DNA of 64,000 nucleotides, taken from positions 806,001 through 870,000 of the forward strand of contig NZ_OZ034994.1 in the NCBI RefSeq assembly GCF_964031045.1. Reading direction: 5' to 3'. A program made the position numbers and the translations under genes. The DNA is from Spiroplasma endosymbiont of Aspidapion aeneum. GTDB lineage: Bacteria > Bacillota_I > Bacilli_A > Mycoplasmatales > Mycoplasmataceae. This document shows, piece by piece, positions 43,101-55,362 of this stretch. The notes under the pieces are model-generated. The model saw only the letters and a list, made by a program, of their open reading frames with translations. It had not been told where the DNA came from and made no database searches. Position 1 is the stretch's first letter; the number at the start of each line of letters is the position of its first letter.

Positions 43101-45755
43101 TCCAAATAAAACAAGGGGATTAAAAATAAATTGGTAAAGGTTTATAGTTAAATATCCAATAAAAAAATTGGAGACGAGATCTTGTAAAAATGCAGAACAA
43201 ATCCAGGCTAGGGGGATAACTATAAAGGAAATAATTAAAGATGTGCCAATATATGAGAATGATAATTCTTTACTTTTTATTCCCATCGCCTTCATATAAG
43301 CAATTTGAGATGCATTATTTCTTATATTCTTTTTAATCGAAAAGATAATAGCATTTAGCAATAACAATAATATTATTGGTATAAATACAAATAGACACAC
43401 CTTAAGGGCATTTGATAAATAACCTTGGACCTTCATATTGTATTTAAAGACAGTATCATTAAAGTGCATTGGTAATTGCTTCTGGTCGTCATGTTTTAAT
43501 CAATATTGAGATTTTTTTCCATTATTTAAGATATCGTCATATTTGTATTGAATTTGATTATTGGTATTCTTATAAGTACAATAATATTCTAATTTTGATT
43601 GGTAATCACTAACAATTGGGTTTGGGTTTGTTAAATTTGAATTATTATTTATGAAATAATAATTAGTCATAGAAATTGATATACCAGAATCTGATTTACT
43701 ATAAATACTTTTTAAATTATTTTTTGTAAGATAAACAATAATACCATTATTTACATCTGGCATAATTGAGTCTAAATTCGTGATGGGATAATAACTAAGG
43801 GAATCTGTTGCAAAACCAGAAATGTTTTTATAAACACCATCAATTGACAATTTAGATCCTACTTTTATACCCCTTCTAATTGCATATTGTTCTCCAATTA
43901 GCACATCATTATCTGATGTCGGCATTGTTCCACTAATCAATTTTAAATATTGATTTTTCTTAGCTATTTCTTTTTCATCAAGCACAATAAATCGAAAGGA
44001 TAGTTTTTGAGAACTATCATACAAATATCCTTCTTCTCTCAAAGAAACATTTAAACCAGTTAATCAAGCAGCCATCTCTTGATGGTATTTTTCCATTATA
44101 AATGGGTTCTTCTTAGATGGTGCATAATTCTCATTAGACTTTGTGTAAATGGTTGGGTCTATATCATCATAGCTAAATCTTATCCCCCCACGCGAAGCAT
44201 AATAACCCCTTTCGATATCACAACGTGAATATATGTTATAATCAACACTAGACTTAACAGAAGTTGCAATTCCATTATCATCTAAAATATATGATAAAGG
44301 ACTTAGCATTCCTCTTAAACCATGTTCTTTTAAACTGTATGATGCAGAACCGTCTTTATTTTTTAAATTAAGTAAAGTAGAAGAATAATTTCCACCAATT
44401 GTCATATTTTGTTCATAATAAATTGTATTCAAATTATTTAAATTTGTTGAAGAATCATCGAGTAAATTTTGGCCAAATAAATAACTTCATAAGACAGTCA
44501 TATGAGTTCTTGCAGCATCTACAAAATCATTTAATTTAAAGTCATCTGCAACATTTGGTGTTCTACATAAATGTAATGTATATTTTGTATTATATAAATC
44601 AACGATATCTTGTGATAAATCATTCCCTGAATATGGAGGACCTACTAATTTCTTATATTCTGGTGTTGTCTCAAAATCTGATCAAATTGCTTTTTCATAA
44701 TCATAACATTTTTTTAACATTTCAAATGCAATTGATTCAAAAGCAGAATAAACATAAACAAAATCACGATCATGGACAATATTTGTGCCTAATGTTGTTG
44801 CCCAATCTTCAAGAGATGGGTCTAATGCATTTCAACCTTTATTGTATCAATCGGCTCAATCACTTTTATTTTGTGTTGTTGGAATTTTTAATTCATTGTA
44901 AACTCGCTCCCAATTATTAAAAGCCTGTGTGTTGGAACTATAATATGCAAGTGCTAAGGGCAACTTAGAAATATCATCTTTATTATTATGTAAATCTAAA
45001 ATTTTATTATTAAAAGATTGCATCAATGCTCCAATAATTGTCATTAAGAAACGTCGAAAATAACGAGGAAGATTATCAGACTCTGCAAGTGAACCTACTT
45101 TAAATGTTTCGTTTAGGGAATTAAAATTTTCAGCATATGGTGTTGGACATAAAAATTGACCGGTTCCTTCATTAACGGAAAAAAATCCAAATTCAGCGGC
45201 GGCTTCACCAACTCTTGTTATATTTTCATATCCATCAATTCCATAATGGTTATCATTACGGTCTGCATTATAATTTCGTATTTCATCACCAAATTGAGCA
45301 CCTTCTTTTGAAGTATCACCAATAAAAAGGTCTTTTCATCCTTCTATGAAAAATGGTGATGAAAATGCATCGGTCACAAAACTAGAATGATTTGTTTGGT
45401 TATTATTTCCTTGTTTTGCTATATAAAAATTGGCATAGGATGTCTTTTGTCCCGATTTATCTGTGATCGATGTATAATTATCCTTGACAAAATCATTCAT
45501 TTGTATATATGTATCATTTTCAGAAGATCCAGATGTTTTATCTATACCAACAGTTTGTGAATATTCATCTTCAAATCTTTGTGAGTTTTTCTTAACAGTA
45601 TCGTTGTAAACGTCGTTAACTCTTGTATTAACACTAATTACAAGACTAAGAAATAGACTGGCAATAAAGGAAAGTGAAGATACTATAAAAAATTGTGTTT
45701 TATACTTAAATATCGATTTAAATCCCTGTTTAAAAAGTAGTCACTTTAGCCTCAT
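40125..45755 (-). CDS. Giant FtsX-type ABC transporter permease, copy 1
   Basis: An uninterrupted 1876-codon frame when UGA is Trp. MRLKWLLFKQGFKSIF leads into one N-terminal helix (~20-42), then ~720 extracellular residues. A FtsX domain follows (~765-930) with four helices and RNNASQIAYMKAMGIKSKEL, the cytoplasmic loop typical of MacB/LolC/FtsX proteins. Another helix (~945-970), a second extracellular region and a C-terminal FtsX domain (~1730-1876, with FILVMKALGYRNKDII) complete it. It has its own promoter and a 5' hairpin. There is no ABC ATPase gene beside it. Its paralogue at 46529 has exactly the same length. Function unknown; lipoprotein export or surface remodelling is a guess. Confidence 0.88.
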
Positions 45756-45792
45756 GATTTACCCATAATTTCTATACTTAGATATTAAACTA

Positions 45793-45842
45793 AGCATAAG
45801 GGAAGCCAAGTGTACTGAATTACACTTAGTTTCCCTTATGCT
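45793..45842 (-). promoter_or_regulatory. Long leader hairpin upstream of permease copy 1
   Basis: Two 22-nt arms (agcataagggaagccaagtg.. and ..cttagtttcccttatgct) pair with three mismatches around a 6-nt loop. It lies between the candidate promoter at 45864 and the ATG at 45755, so it would form in the 5' leader. No good T-run follows on either side, so it is not an ordinary terminator. Confidence 0.55.
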
Positions 45843-45863
45843 CTAATATTTTATCTATATATT

Positions 45864-45893
45864 ATTATAAAGTAAAATTAGAATAAGTGTTAA
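45864..45893 (-). promoter_or_regulatory. Candidate promoter of permease copy 1
   Basis: On the minus strand TTAACA (45888-45893), 18-bp spacer, TATAAT (45864-45869). The predicted start is ~45857, giving a ~100-nt leader that contains the hairpin. Confidence 0.5.
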
Positions 45894-46501
45894 AAACTAT
45901 GTAAATATTGCAAATAAATGTAAAATATCAAAAAAACAATGTATTGAAAACTTTTTTAAATGTAATTTCAGTAATTTATAACAATAAATGGCTCGCATCA
46001 AGAGCAATAATACATAAAATATCAATAGATTTAATATAAATTGATGCCTAAATATTATATCTTTATAAAAATATTAAATATATGTCTTTAAAAAAAACAA
46101 ATATAAATTAATTGTTAATTCTAACATGATTTAAAAATTTACCCTTTTAATATTGAAATTTTAAGTCATACTTGTGTTATAATTTTAAGCAATTCTGATA
46201 AATATTTATTACATTCTTGATTAAGATAAATAATTAAATTATTAGATATAATTATTAATAATAGCTTTTTATGGATTATTAGTAGAAAATTCTATATCCA
46301 AATAAGTTGAACAAAATTAATCTTTATTAAATAAATTTTTAATAATTAGCAAATTATATTTAATTAAAAAGTAACCTTTTTAATGATGAGGTAAATATTA
46401 TTTCCTCAACTTAAGGCTACTTTTGTTTTTATAATTGTATGGGTGTTATTTTATTTTTTTATCTATATGGGTTATTACATAATTTATATTATATCTCACA
46501 A
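45894..46501. other. Gene-free spacer between the two permease genes
   Basis: There is no open frame worth calling. It contains an IS-end relic at 46367-46424 (see separate entry). The rest is A/T-rich sequence without recognisable structure. Confidence 0.5.
46367..46424. repeat. Relic of an IS end
   Basis: Inverted ends aaaagtaacctt and aaggctactttt (one mismatch). Inside is gaggtaaatattatttcctc, whose reverse complement is identical over 20 nt to 23049-23068 next to the left end of the IS remnant. The outer part also aligns (cttaaggctac versus cttagggttac, reversed). It indicates an earlier insertion of the same element between the permease genes. Confidence 0.6.
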
Positions 46502-46532
46502 TAAAAAAAACTTAATTATTTTAAATAATTAA
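46502..46532 (-). terminator. Rho-independent terminator overlapping the stop of permease copy 2
   Basis: A palindromic stem (ttaattatt / aataattaa region) overlaps the TAA and is followed by eight T on the minus strand. It separates copy 2 from copy 1. Confidence 0.65.
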
Positions 46533-49500
46533 TTTTTAAAAACAGATGATGCTTTCTTTTTTAACACACTAATTAAAGGTATTGAGACCGCCAAACTAAA
46601 TGATGTTATAAAAATAGATATTATCAATAGTGGAACCCATCAAACAATAACTGGAGGTATTATTACTCCTGTAAATTTAGCAGCTGTATTTAAAGCTCCC
46701 CTTGAAAATAAATATCCTAAGAATATTGCAACACCAACTAAAACTGAATCAACTATAAGTTGTAATCCCAAGATTGATTGAATAATATCTTTATTTCTAT
46801 ATCCAAGAGACTTCATTACTAAAATAAATTTTTCAAAATTTGTAATAAACGCTTCCACTAGTAACATTAAATATAAAATACTTACAAAAACGATTATAGT
46901 AATTGCTAAAATAGCAAGGCTTAGGATGAGTTCTGATATAGATATGATTAGTCCAAGCCTTAAACTTGATAGGTCTACACTTAAATATTGTGGCTTAATA
47001 TTTGTCAATGCAGAACTAAGTGTTCCAGCATTAAATGTACCTGTTAATCCATCTAAAGCAGCTCTTGCCCCAGTTGTCTCACCGGTAACTTCTGAAAACT
47101 TAGAATATTTTGTATTAAACCATTGAGGTTGGGTTGAATATTTAGTTGCCTCATCTTTATTGCCATTAAATAGATTATCAACACCATAAACTATTGATTT
47201 AGGATCGTTTTGTACACTTTGAGGCAACGAAGAAATATCCTTATAATCATATGTCTTAATCTTTGGACCATTAGGCACTTGGTATGATTTACCAGTTGGT
47301 GTATATGGTGACTGATTAAGTGATATAAATTTTGATGTATTATAACCATATAAAAGATTTGCAATATCTTGGTCAATAATAATTATATTGTCATTAAAGG
47401 TTGCCAATATTGATTTAGGATTAATTTTGGCAATATTAATATTATTATATTTAATTTTTCCAGATGATATTGTAATTGGATATTCATTTCCATACCCTAT
47501 ATTTTCGTCTGCTCAACATGTTACAGCTTCTTTATCTAAATCAGATACATCAGCTTCACCATGCTTATCTCCCGGAGTTGACCCATTGTATAATTTAGAA
47601 AATTTTAAATTATATGGACAAATATAAGTATAACCACCACTATCATCAAAACCTGAAGAAGAATATGATCTTCAAGCATCTTTTACCGATTTAGGAACTT
47701 GACTTGCAGGAACATTACTCTTATACCATCCTGTCTGGTTTGGAGTCATACTATTATCATCTTTAATTTCACTTGACAAATCAATATCCCCATTTTGAAA
47801 TAAATTTGCATTTGTAGATAGAGCATTATTTGGAATATATAATCTTAGATTATTATAATTATAATATGGGCGAATATTATAAACTAAATTACCATCATCA
47901 TATTTCATCTCCTGAAATAGCGATGTGTCTTTTAGCATTTTAAGTCTTTTGTTATCTTCTGTATATTGTCTTTGATATATATATTTTGATGTGTCAATGT
48001 CATAGGGACTAATAAACCCCTCTTGATTAAGAACGTTGTCATCTTTTCCTTGGAACCTTAAATAATCACGGTCATCATAAACTCATGCATTTTTTGGAAT
48101 ATCTGGCTGTGTATACTTAGAGTAATTCAATCCATTAAGACCTAAATATGTAGATTCTGGGATAATATTGGTATCAAAATCAAAATTTTTATTAACAGTT
48201 TTATTAACAACTGCTGGTATGTTTAATGTTTTAGTATCTGGGTTGTAAATTTTTAATCGAATAAGATCTGCAATTTTTGTAGTATCTAATTTATTTTCAT
48301 CATTAAATAAAATATTTAATTGGTCAATAATATTATCTTTTAGAAAGACAGATGATGTATCTAGTCCATCAAGGTTAAATGCTGTTTGGTTGTTTTTTAA
48401 ACCCTCAGCTTTAATATTTTTTTCAGAAGAATCTGAAAAAGTGACGGCTGTACCCATTGTTTCTTGTCCTGGAACATATGTTTCAGTTCCTGATCCAATA
48501 GAAAATTGTCCAATTCTACTGGTTGAAGAAATATATCCACTGTAAGTTGATGGCAAGTAAGACAAAATATAATCCATTATTGACTTTCTTCAATCATCAC
48601 TTTCAGAAACCTTAGCAGTATTATTTACTATAGCATTTATAATTTGTGGAAGACCCGTTGCTACTAGTGAATTAGTTATTCCCAATTGAGCCTCTCGTTC
48701 AGATATTGTAGTAAAATCTTGACCAGACCCATCTGTATTTTTTTGAGTATATAGAGGGGCATTTGAAAACTGTTCTAATTCTCCAGCACTTAGCGAAAAT
48801 CCGTGAAAGTTAGATATTCTTTGTGGTATAACATTTAATAACATATTTATAAATGAATTAGAATCTGATGTTGACTGTCCCAGGTAATCGTTCATTCATT
48901 TTACATTTGACCAATAACCAGAATTTGTAGGTATTGTAGTTAGTGAATCTTGATTATTATCATAGTAAGAATCTTTTGATAAAATAAATTTAGAAAAAAT
49001 GCCTGTATTATTTGTAGAATCATTCACTAATGAAGGGTCATCATAATAATCTTCAACATATTTTTCAATTGAGGTTCCTTGTAATTGATCTTCTTTCTGA
49101 TTTTTTTCTAAATAATCCGGTCCGGTTCAAGCATCTAATGATGTTTTAGATACAGGGGCATTTTCGGCTGGGTTTGTAAATGTATATGCATTTTTATAAG
49201 AAAAGAATTTTTGTGAATCACTAATGTATTTATCTAGCATTGGCGGAGCAAATGATAGAAAGCTTACCAATAACATAACAACAAATATTGCAAAAGAAGA
49301 CGCAAGAAATACATTCTTATTTCTAACAGCAATCTTAATGTCAAAACGTAGTCAAAACGGAATAATATGTTTTTTAATTTTTTGTTTTTTAATTTTTATT
49401 TTATGGCTAGAATTTGTAGATACGACAATAATTTTTCCAATTTGCTTTCTATTGTAATGGTAAGCAATTAATAAAGATGAGGAAATAGCAAAACCACCAA

Positions 49501-52159
49501 TGCCAATTACCATCCCCAATAAGACGAGCGGATTAAATATAAATTGAAATAGGTATATAGTTAAATAACCAATAAAGAATCTTGACACTAATTCTTGTAA
49601 AAAAGCAGAACACACTCATGCTAATGGAATTATTAAAAATGCAACAATTATAGATGTGCCCACGTAAGAGAATGATAATTCTTTACTTCTTATACCCATT
49701 GCTTTCATATAAGCAATTTGTGAAGCATTATTTCTAATATTCTTTTTAATTGAGAATACAAGCGCATTCAGTAATAGTAATAATATAATTGGTCCAAATA
49801 TAAACAAACACAACTTAATAGCAGTTGATAAATAATCTTGTACTTTTGTATTGAATTGGAAAATAGTCTTTTTAAAATCGTTGGGCATCTTTTTTTCATT
49901 GTCAAATTTTTGCCAATATTCTGAGTTACTTCCTTTGTTTAAAATGTCATCATATTTATACTGAATTTTATTATCAGTATTTTTATAAGCACTGAAATAT
50001 TCTAATTTTGATTTATAATCTTGAAGAATTGGTTTTGGATTTGCCAAATTACTATTATTATTTATAAAATAATAATTAGTCATAGAAATGGATATACCAG
50101 AATCTGAATTGTTATAAATAGTTCTTAAATTATTTTTTGTAAGATAAACAATAACACCATTATTGACATCTGGCATAACTGTATCAAGATTTGTTACAGG
50201 ATAATAACTCAAAGAATCTGTTGCAAAACCACAGACATTTTTATAAACACCAGCTATTGATATTTTAGAACCTAATTTCAAGCCTTTTTTAATTGCATAT
50301 TGTTCACCAATTAGAACATCATTATTTGATATAGGCATTGTCCCACATAGCAATTTTAAATATTGATTCTTCTTAGCCATCTCATTATCATCTAAAACAA
50401 TAAATCGAAATGATATTTTTTGAGAACTATCATATAAATAACCTTCTTCTCTTAAGGAAACATTTAAACCAGTTAATCAAGCAGCCATATCTTGATGGTA
50501 TTTTTCCATAATAAATGGACTTTTTTTAGAGGGCACATAACTCTCTGTAAAATCTGTATAAACAGAAGGGTCAATGTCATTATAACCATAACGAATTCCT
50601 CCACGAGAAGCATAATAACCCCTATCAGCATCATATCTACCATAAATATTATAATCTACATCCGCTTTGACAGAGGTTGCATTTCCTTCCTTATCTAAAA
50701 CATATGAAAGTGGGTTTAACATTCCTAGTAAACCGTGTTCTATATAATTGTATGAGGCAGAACCGTCCTTGTTTTTCAAATTAAGTAAAGTAGAAGAATA
50801 ATTTCCACCAATTGTCATATTTTGTTCATAATAGATAGTTTTCAAATTATTCGAAGAATCTTCAAGTAAATTTTGGCCAAATAAATAACTTCATAACTTG
50901 GTCATATGGTTATTTGCTGCATCTACAAAATCAGTCTTATTAAAATTATTTTGATTTTCTGGTGTTTGACATAATTTTAATGGTGTATTATCATTAAAAT
51001 CTTTAATAATAGCCTCAGATAATGTCTTATCCGTTGGTGGATTAGCAACTAATTGTTTATAAGAGTCAGTTGAAACATAATTAGTTCAAATAGCCTTTTC
51101 ATAATCATAACACTTTTTTAACATTTCAAATGCCAATGATTCAAAGGCAGAATAAACATAAACAAAATCACGATTGTGAAGAAGGTTTGGATGTTCTGTT
51201 GATCAATTATCAACCGACGGATCTAAAGCATTTCATCCCTTATTATATCAATCATTTCAACCATCTTTAGATTGTGTTGTTGGAATTTTTAATTCATTAA
51301 AAATACTTTCTCAGTTAGTATAGGCTTGTGTATTTGACCCATAATATGCAAGCGCCAATGGCTGTTTAATTATATTACTAGAATCATTTTTCTCATGTAA
51401 ACTCTTTACTTCATTATTAAATGATTGCATCAATGCTCCAATAATTGTCATTAAGAAACGTCGAAAATAACGATGTCCTCCATCAGATTTTGCCATTGAT
51501 CCTACTTTAAAAGATTCATTTAATGAATTAAAGTTTGCAGCATATAATGTAGGGTTTAAAAATTGACCATTTCCCTCATTAATTGAGAAAAACTCAAATT
51601 CAGCTGCAGCTTCCCCATATCTTGTTTCAGCGGTTTTACTATTTATCCCATACTGCTCATTATTATAATTTGCATTATAATCTTTTATACTATCGTATTG
51701 ATCATCTCCTTTTGAAGAGTCACCAACAAAAAGTTCTCTTCACCCTTCCATAAAAAATGGCGATGACAATGCATCTGTTACAAAACTAGAGTGATTTGTT
51801 TGGTCATCATCGCCTTGTTTTGCTATATAAAAATTTGCATAAGATGTCTTTTGACCTGATTTATCTGTAATTGATGTGTAATTATTCTTTACAAAGTCAT
51901 TCATTTGTACATAAATATCTTTTTCAGATGAACCCGATGTTTTATCAACACCAACAGTTTGATCATATTCATAGTCAAATTTTTGGGAATTATTTTTTAT
52001 TATATCATTATAAACAGCGCTAATACGGGTATTAACAGAAATTATAAGGCTGAGAAAAATACTGGCAATAAAAGCTAAAGTAGAAATTATAAAAAACTGA
52101 GTTTTATATTTAAATATTGATTTAAATCCTTGCTTAAATAATAATCATTTTAATCTCAT
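46529..52159 (-). CDS. Giant FtsX-type ABC transporter permease, copy 2
   Basis: Also exactly 1876 residues and collinear with copy 1 along its whole length. It starts with the same MRLKWLLFKQGFKSIF. Shared landmarks include RRFLMTIIGALMQSF, TIYYEQNMTIGGNYSS, RNNASQIAYMKAMGIRSKEL and FILVMKSLGYRNKDII; extracellular loops differ most. The frame needs UGA as Trp. It starts 8 nt after the stop of the intact lipoprotein gene, so the two form an operon. There is no ATPase partner nearby. Substrate unknown. Confidence 0.88.
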
Positions 52160-52167
52160 ATATCAAC

Positions 52168-54638
52168 CTACAATTTTTCTATATTTTTAAACTGATAGTT
52201 CATATTTTTCCCACCTGGTAATAATAATGAAAGTTTATAATTTAATGTTTTTCCTTTATATTTATAATGTAACACATAACTCAATGTAGATTCATAGTTA
52301 TTATCTGAGAAATTTTTATATTCTACATTGCTTGTTGAGAAATTTTTAGAATTCATGTATTCCATAAAAACTTTATTTCTATCTGTGTAAAATGTTGTTG
52401 TTGACGCTGAAAAGAAAATTTTCAATTTAGACATAAGATCATTAAGACTATTGTCACCTTTTTTATTTGCCATTTTTTGTAAATTATATAAAAATGAGCC
52501 CGGAATAACACTTATTGTGTTATTTTTTGATTCATAACCTAGTAATTTTTCACCAAACTCTAATCCAGATAAGCGAACTTTATTGCCACTTTCATCAGTA
52601 TATACATATTGATACCCTTTTTTACTATCGTCAATGACAGATAAACCAAGGATTAAAGAATTTGTATATGTTTTACCATTGAACGTTACACTACTATCTG
52701 AGAGTTTCTTAGGATCTGTTAATTCCTTGCCGTTTGCATCATATACTTCTAATTTTTTTGGCATATTATAATTCATTGATTTTAAAAGGTCTAATATATC
52801 ATTAGTGTTATTACTGACCATATTAGTTATTTCTATAATAATTGTAGTCAAAGAAGAAATGGGCATATCCACTCCCATTATTGAGATGTTTTTTGATAGT
52901 AAATCATTTATATTTTTACATGATTTAAAATTATCAGGAACGGGAATATTTACCATTTCTAATAATAAAAATATTAATGGTAAAACAGTAGAACCATAGA
53001 TGATATCTTCTAATGGTCTATTAAAATATGAACCAAAAGACTTAATTAAACCAATATAAGGCTCAATTGTAGATGTTGATGGTATAGGTAAAGTTATACC
53101 AAACATTTTTAATGCATCTTTTAATATAGAAATTAAAGAAGAGTTTAATATACCACACAAATCAGTTCCTAATGAAGAGACCAATTTTTTACAATTGTCA
53201 TTTGCCAATAATGGCATAATAACATTTGTTAATATTGCAAATAGATGGGATTCATCCGGAGCCTGTAGAATACCAGGGAGAATAAACATAAGTGGACCGA
53301 CACTAGTTGTGTTTATATAACCGTCAATTACCGATGCTAATAATGGGCCCAAACCATACATATGTTCGCCCATGTTACCGACAATGCTTGACTTGCTTAC
53401 ATCAATTCCACCTTTACCATCTGCATTAAGATTTAAGAATAGTCCATCACCACCTTCTTTTTGATAGACTGGATTTGCAGTTCCATCACCCAAAATTGGT
53501 GTTGACGTTAATCGCGCTCCATCTGTTGTATCAAGATTGTGAAATAAAATTTGCATCACACGATTAAATTGCACTTTATCTACATTTCCTTTTCCACCAA
53601 ATATTCCATTTAACAGTGTAGATATCACAGACAAATTGCATTTTTCAATTGTTGCATTTGTTGTTGTTTGTTCTGCAACTTTTTTTATCACAATATAATT
53701 TGATTCATCTTTAGAAAATAGATGGTTATGGTTTTCTTCAGACCAATCATTATTTAGATTAAGACTAGAATTTGTATAACTATCAAAAGCATTAATATAG
53801 TATGATAATGCGATAAACATTTCCAATAAAGGAGAGATATCTTTTGATGGGTCAAATGATACTGTATTTTTTTTGCTAAAGGCTTGCTTAAATTGGTCTT
53901 TTAATTTATCAATAATATAGGACCACGGATTTTTATTTTTTGCTATATCTTCTATTGTTATAGGTTTTGTATTAGGATATAAATTAGCAAGAAGAATAGA
54001 TAATTCTTGATAAAATCAATACATATAATATGAGTTAGAATTATTTTGTATCTTATTTAAATTTGTTATAATATCATCTTTAACATTACCAAGTCCGCCA
54101 ATAATAGAATTTATAGAATCAACAGTATTAGAATCCATACTACTAAGTCCAGCAATTCTTAATGCTGATAATAATGTAGATAATAGTGAATTTGAAATCC
54201 CATTTCCAATAAGAGAATAAATTGTACTATAAATACCAGATATTCCCCCTCACGCATTTGATTGATAAGGGTTACCAACCATCTCTTTTTTTTGTGTTGA
54301 TGATAGACCATCAACTTTATCAATTGCTTTAAAAACATCAAAATCACTACCAAAATAAGATGATAGAGCATTAGATATGGTTTCTGATTCTTTTGATGAT
54401 GATATTACTTTATTAACTTTTAATGTCTGTAAATAATTATTTGAAGCAGTTCCATCGGTTCCAGCAGCTCCAGCGATTGGTCCATACATCGCCAAGCTAC
54501 TAGCCTGAATTAGATCACTCACTCGTTTTTTAACACTTTGAACATAGGTGTTTACATAGGTACACGATGCCACACTAGCTACGCTAACAAATAGAGATGC
54601 ACTAGCAAGTGTGGCAAATACTTTTTTTGAATTGCCAT
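52168..54638 (-). CDS. Large lipoprotein, frame-shifted at a 7-A tract after the start (phase-variable candidate)
   Basis: The body (~820 residues) is uninterrupted with UGA as Trp. ATG 54638 has an ideal GAGGAG 7 nt upstream, but it enters a frame that stops after 19 codons. Seven A residues at 54622-54628 (minus strand) follow the fifth codon; one extra A would give MAIQKKVFATLASASLFVSV with lipobox VASC and join the body exactly. As written the gene is OFF unless slippage occurs. The mature protein is Ser/Asn-rich with hydrophobic Ile/Leu/Pro segments (GPLLASVIDGYINTTSVGPL), resembling paralogous mollicute lipoproteins (possibly the MOLPALP family; from memory, unchecked). It is the first gene of an operon with the permease. 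Confidence 0.82.
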
Positions 54639-54721
54639 ATCAAAACTCCTCATTAATAAAATTTTATATTATTATTTATAGTTAAAGTATTTTTTTTGCT
54701 TTTTTAGTATTAAAAAAAAAA

Positions 54722-54750
54722 AAAAAACTGCATATAAAATACAGTTTTTT
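54722..54750 (-). terminator. Strong rho-independent terminator of the zinc-ribbon gene
   Basis: A 9-bp stem (aaaaaactg / cagtttttt) with an 11-nt loop, followed on the minus strand by about 16 T. It lies 100 nt beyond the stop at 54850 and insulates the lipoprotein operon. A GC-rich imperfect palindrome (agccggtttaacctaggct) sits at ~54763-54781 beside it. Confidence 0.8.
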
Positions 54751-54849
54751 GGAAAAAATACTAGCCGGTTTAACCTAGGCTGAGTGATTTTTATCTGAAG
54801 TAAAAAAGAAAATAATATTAAAGTTTATAAATATAATATTAAAATTATC

Positions 54850-55020
54850 TTATCCTTTTTCACAATTTGTACAAACACCTCTACTAACATTTTCTATATC
54901 AAATCATCTGCTACAAACTTTACATTGTTCTCTATGATCGTCTATAGGACTTGTTTTAGATATTGTGTTATCATTTTCATCCTTTATTGTACATCAAAGG
55001 ATATCTTTTTCTTTAATCAT
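54850..55020 (-). CDS. Small zinc-ribbon protein
   Basis: A 56-residue frame, hidden under the standard code because both Trp are UGA. It has two Cys pairs, QCKVCSRW and VCTNCEKG, 16 residues apart: a classical zinc ribbon (CxxC...CxxC). The N-terminal half is acidic and hydrophilic. GAGAGG lies upstream though at long spacing, and a strong terminator follows, both favouring a real gene. No named family recognised; a nucleic-acid or protein-binding role is only suggested by the fold. Confidence 0.65.
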
Positions 55021-55362
55021 AACTTTGCGATTCCTCTCAATTCCTACATATAGATTGATATTGAGTAATAAATAGATAATGATTTTTAATATGTGATAGA
55101 TAGGCACAGAAAAAATGCTGTAAGTAATTAACCCTATACTTACCTAACAATAATATTATATATGATTATATTTTATTCAGAAAGAAAAAAAGCTGAATAT
55201 AATTAATTTTAAATTAAAAAATAATTTTCAAATAAAAGAGGTAAATTATATTAAAAAAGTATAAAAAATTATTATTTTTCATAAAAATCTACATTTCCTT
55301 TAATTATAATAGAATATATTTAGGAAATTATTTTTAAATATTTGCCAAATTGTTGTACTTTT
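55021..55362. other. Spacer upstream of the zinc-ribbon gene
   Basis: A/T-rich, no gene. Two TATAAT boxes on the minus strand (55155-55160 and 55165-55170) could start the zinc-ribbon transcript with a ~130-nt leader. A 7-bp hairpin (tattcag / ctgaata, ~55175-55200) may weakly end the upstream gene. Confidence 0.4.

Noticed and set aside
44555-44920. Plus-strand open frame opposite permease copy 1
   Set aside because: It lies antisense within a continuous 1877-codon frame and has no RBS or motif.
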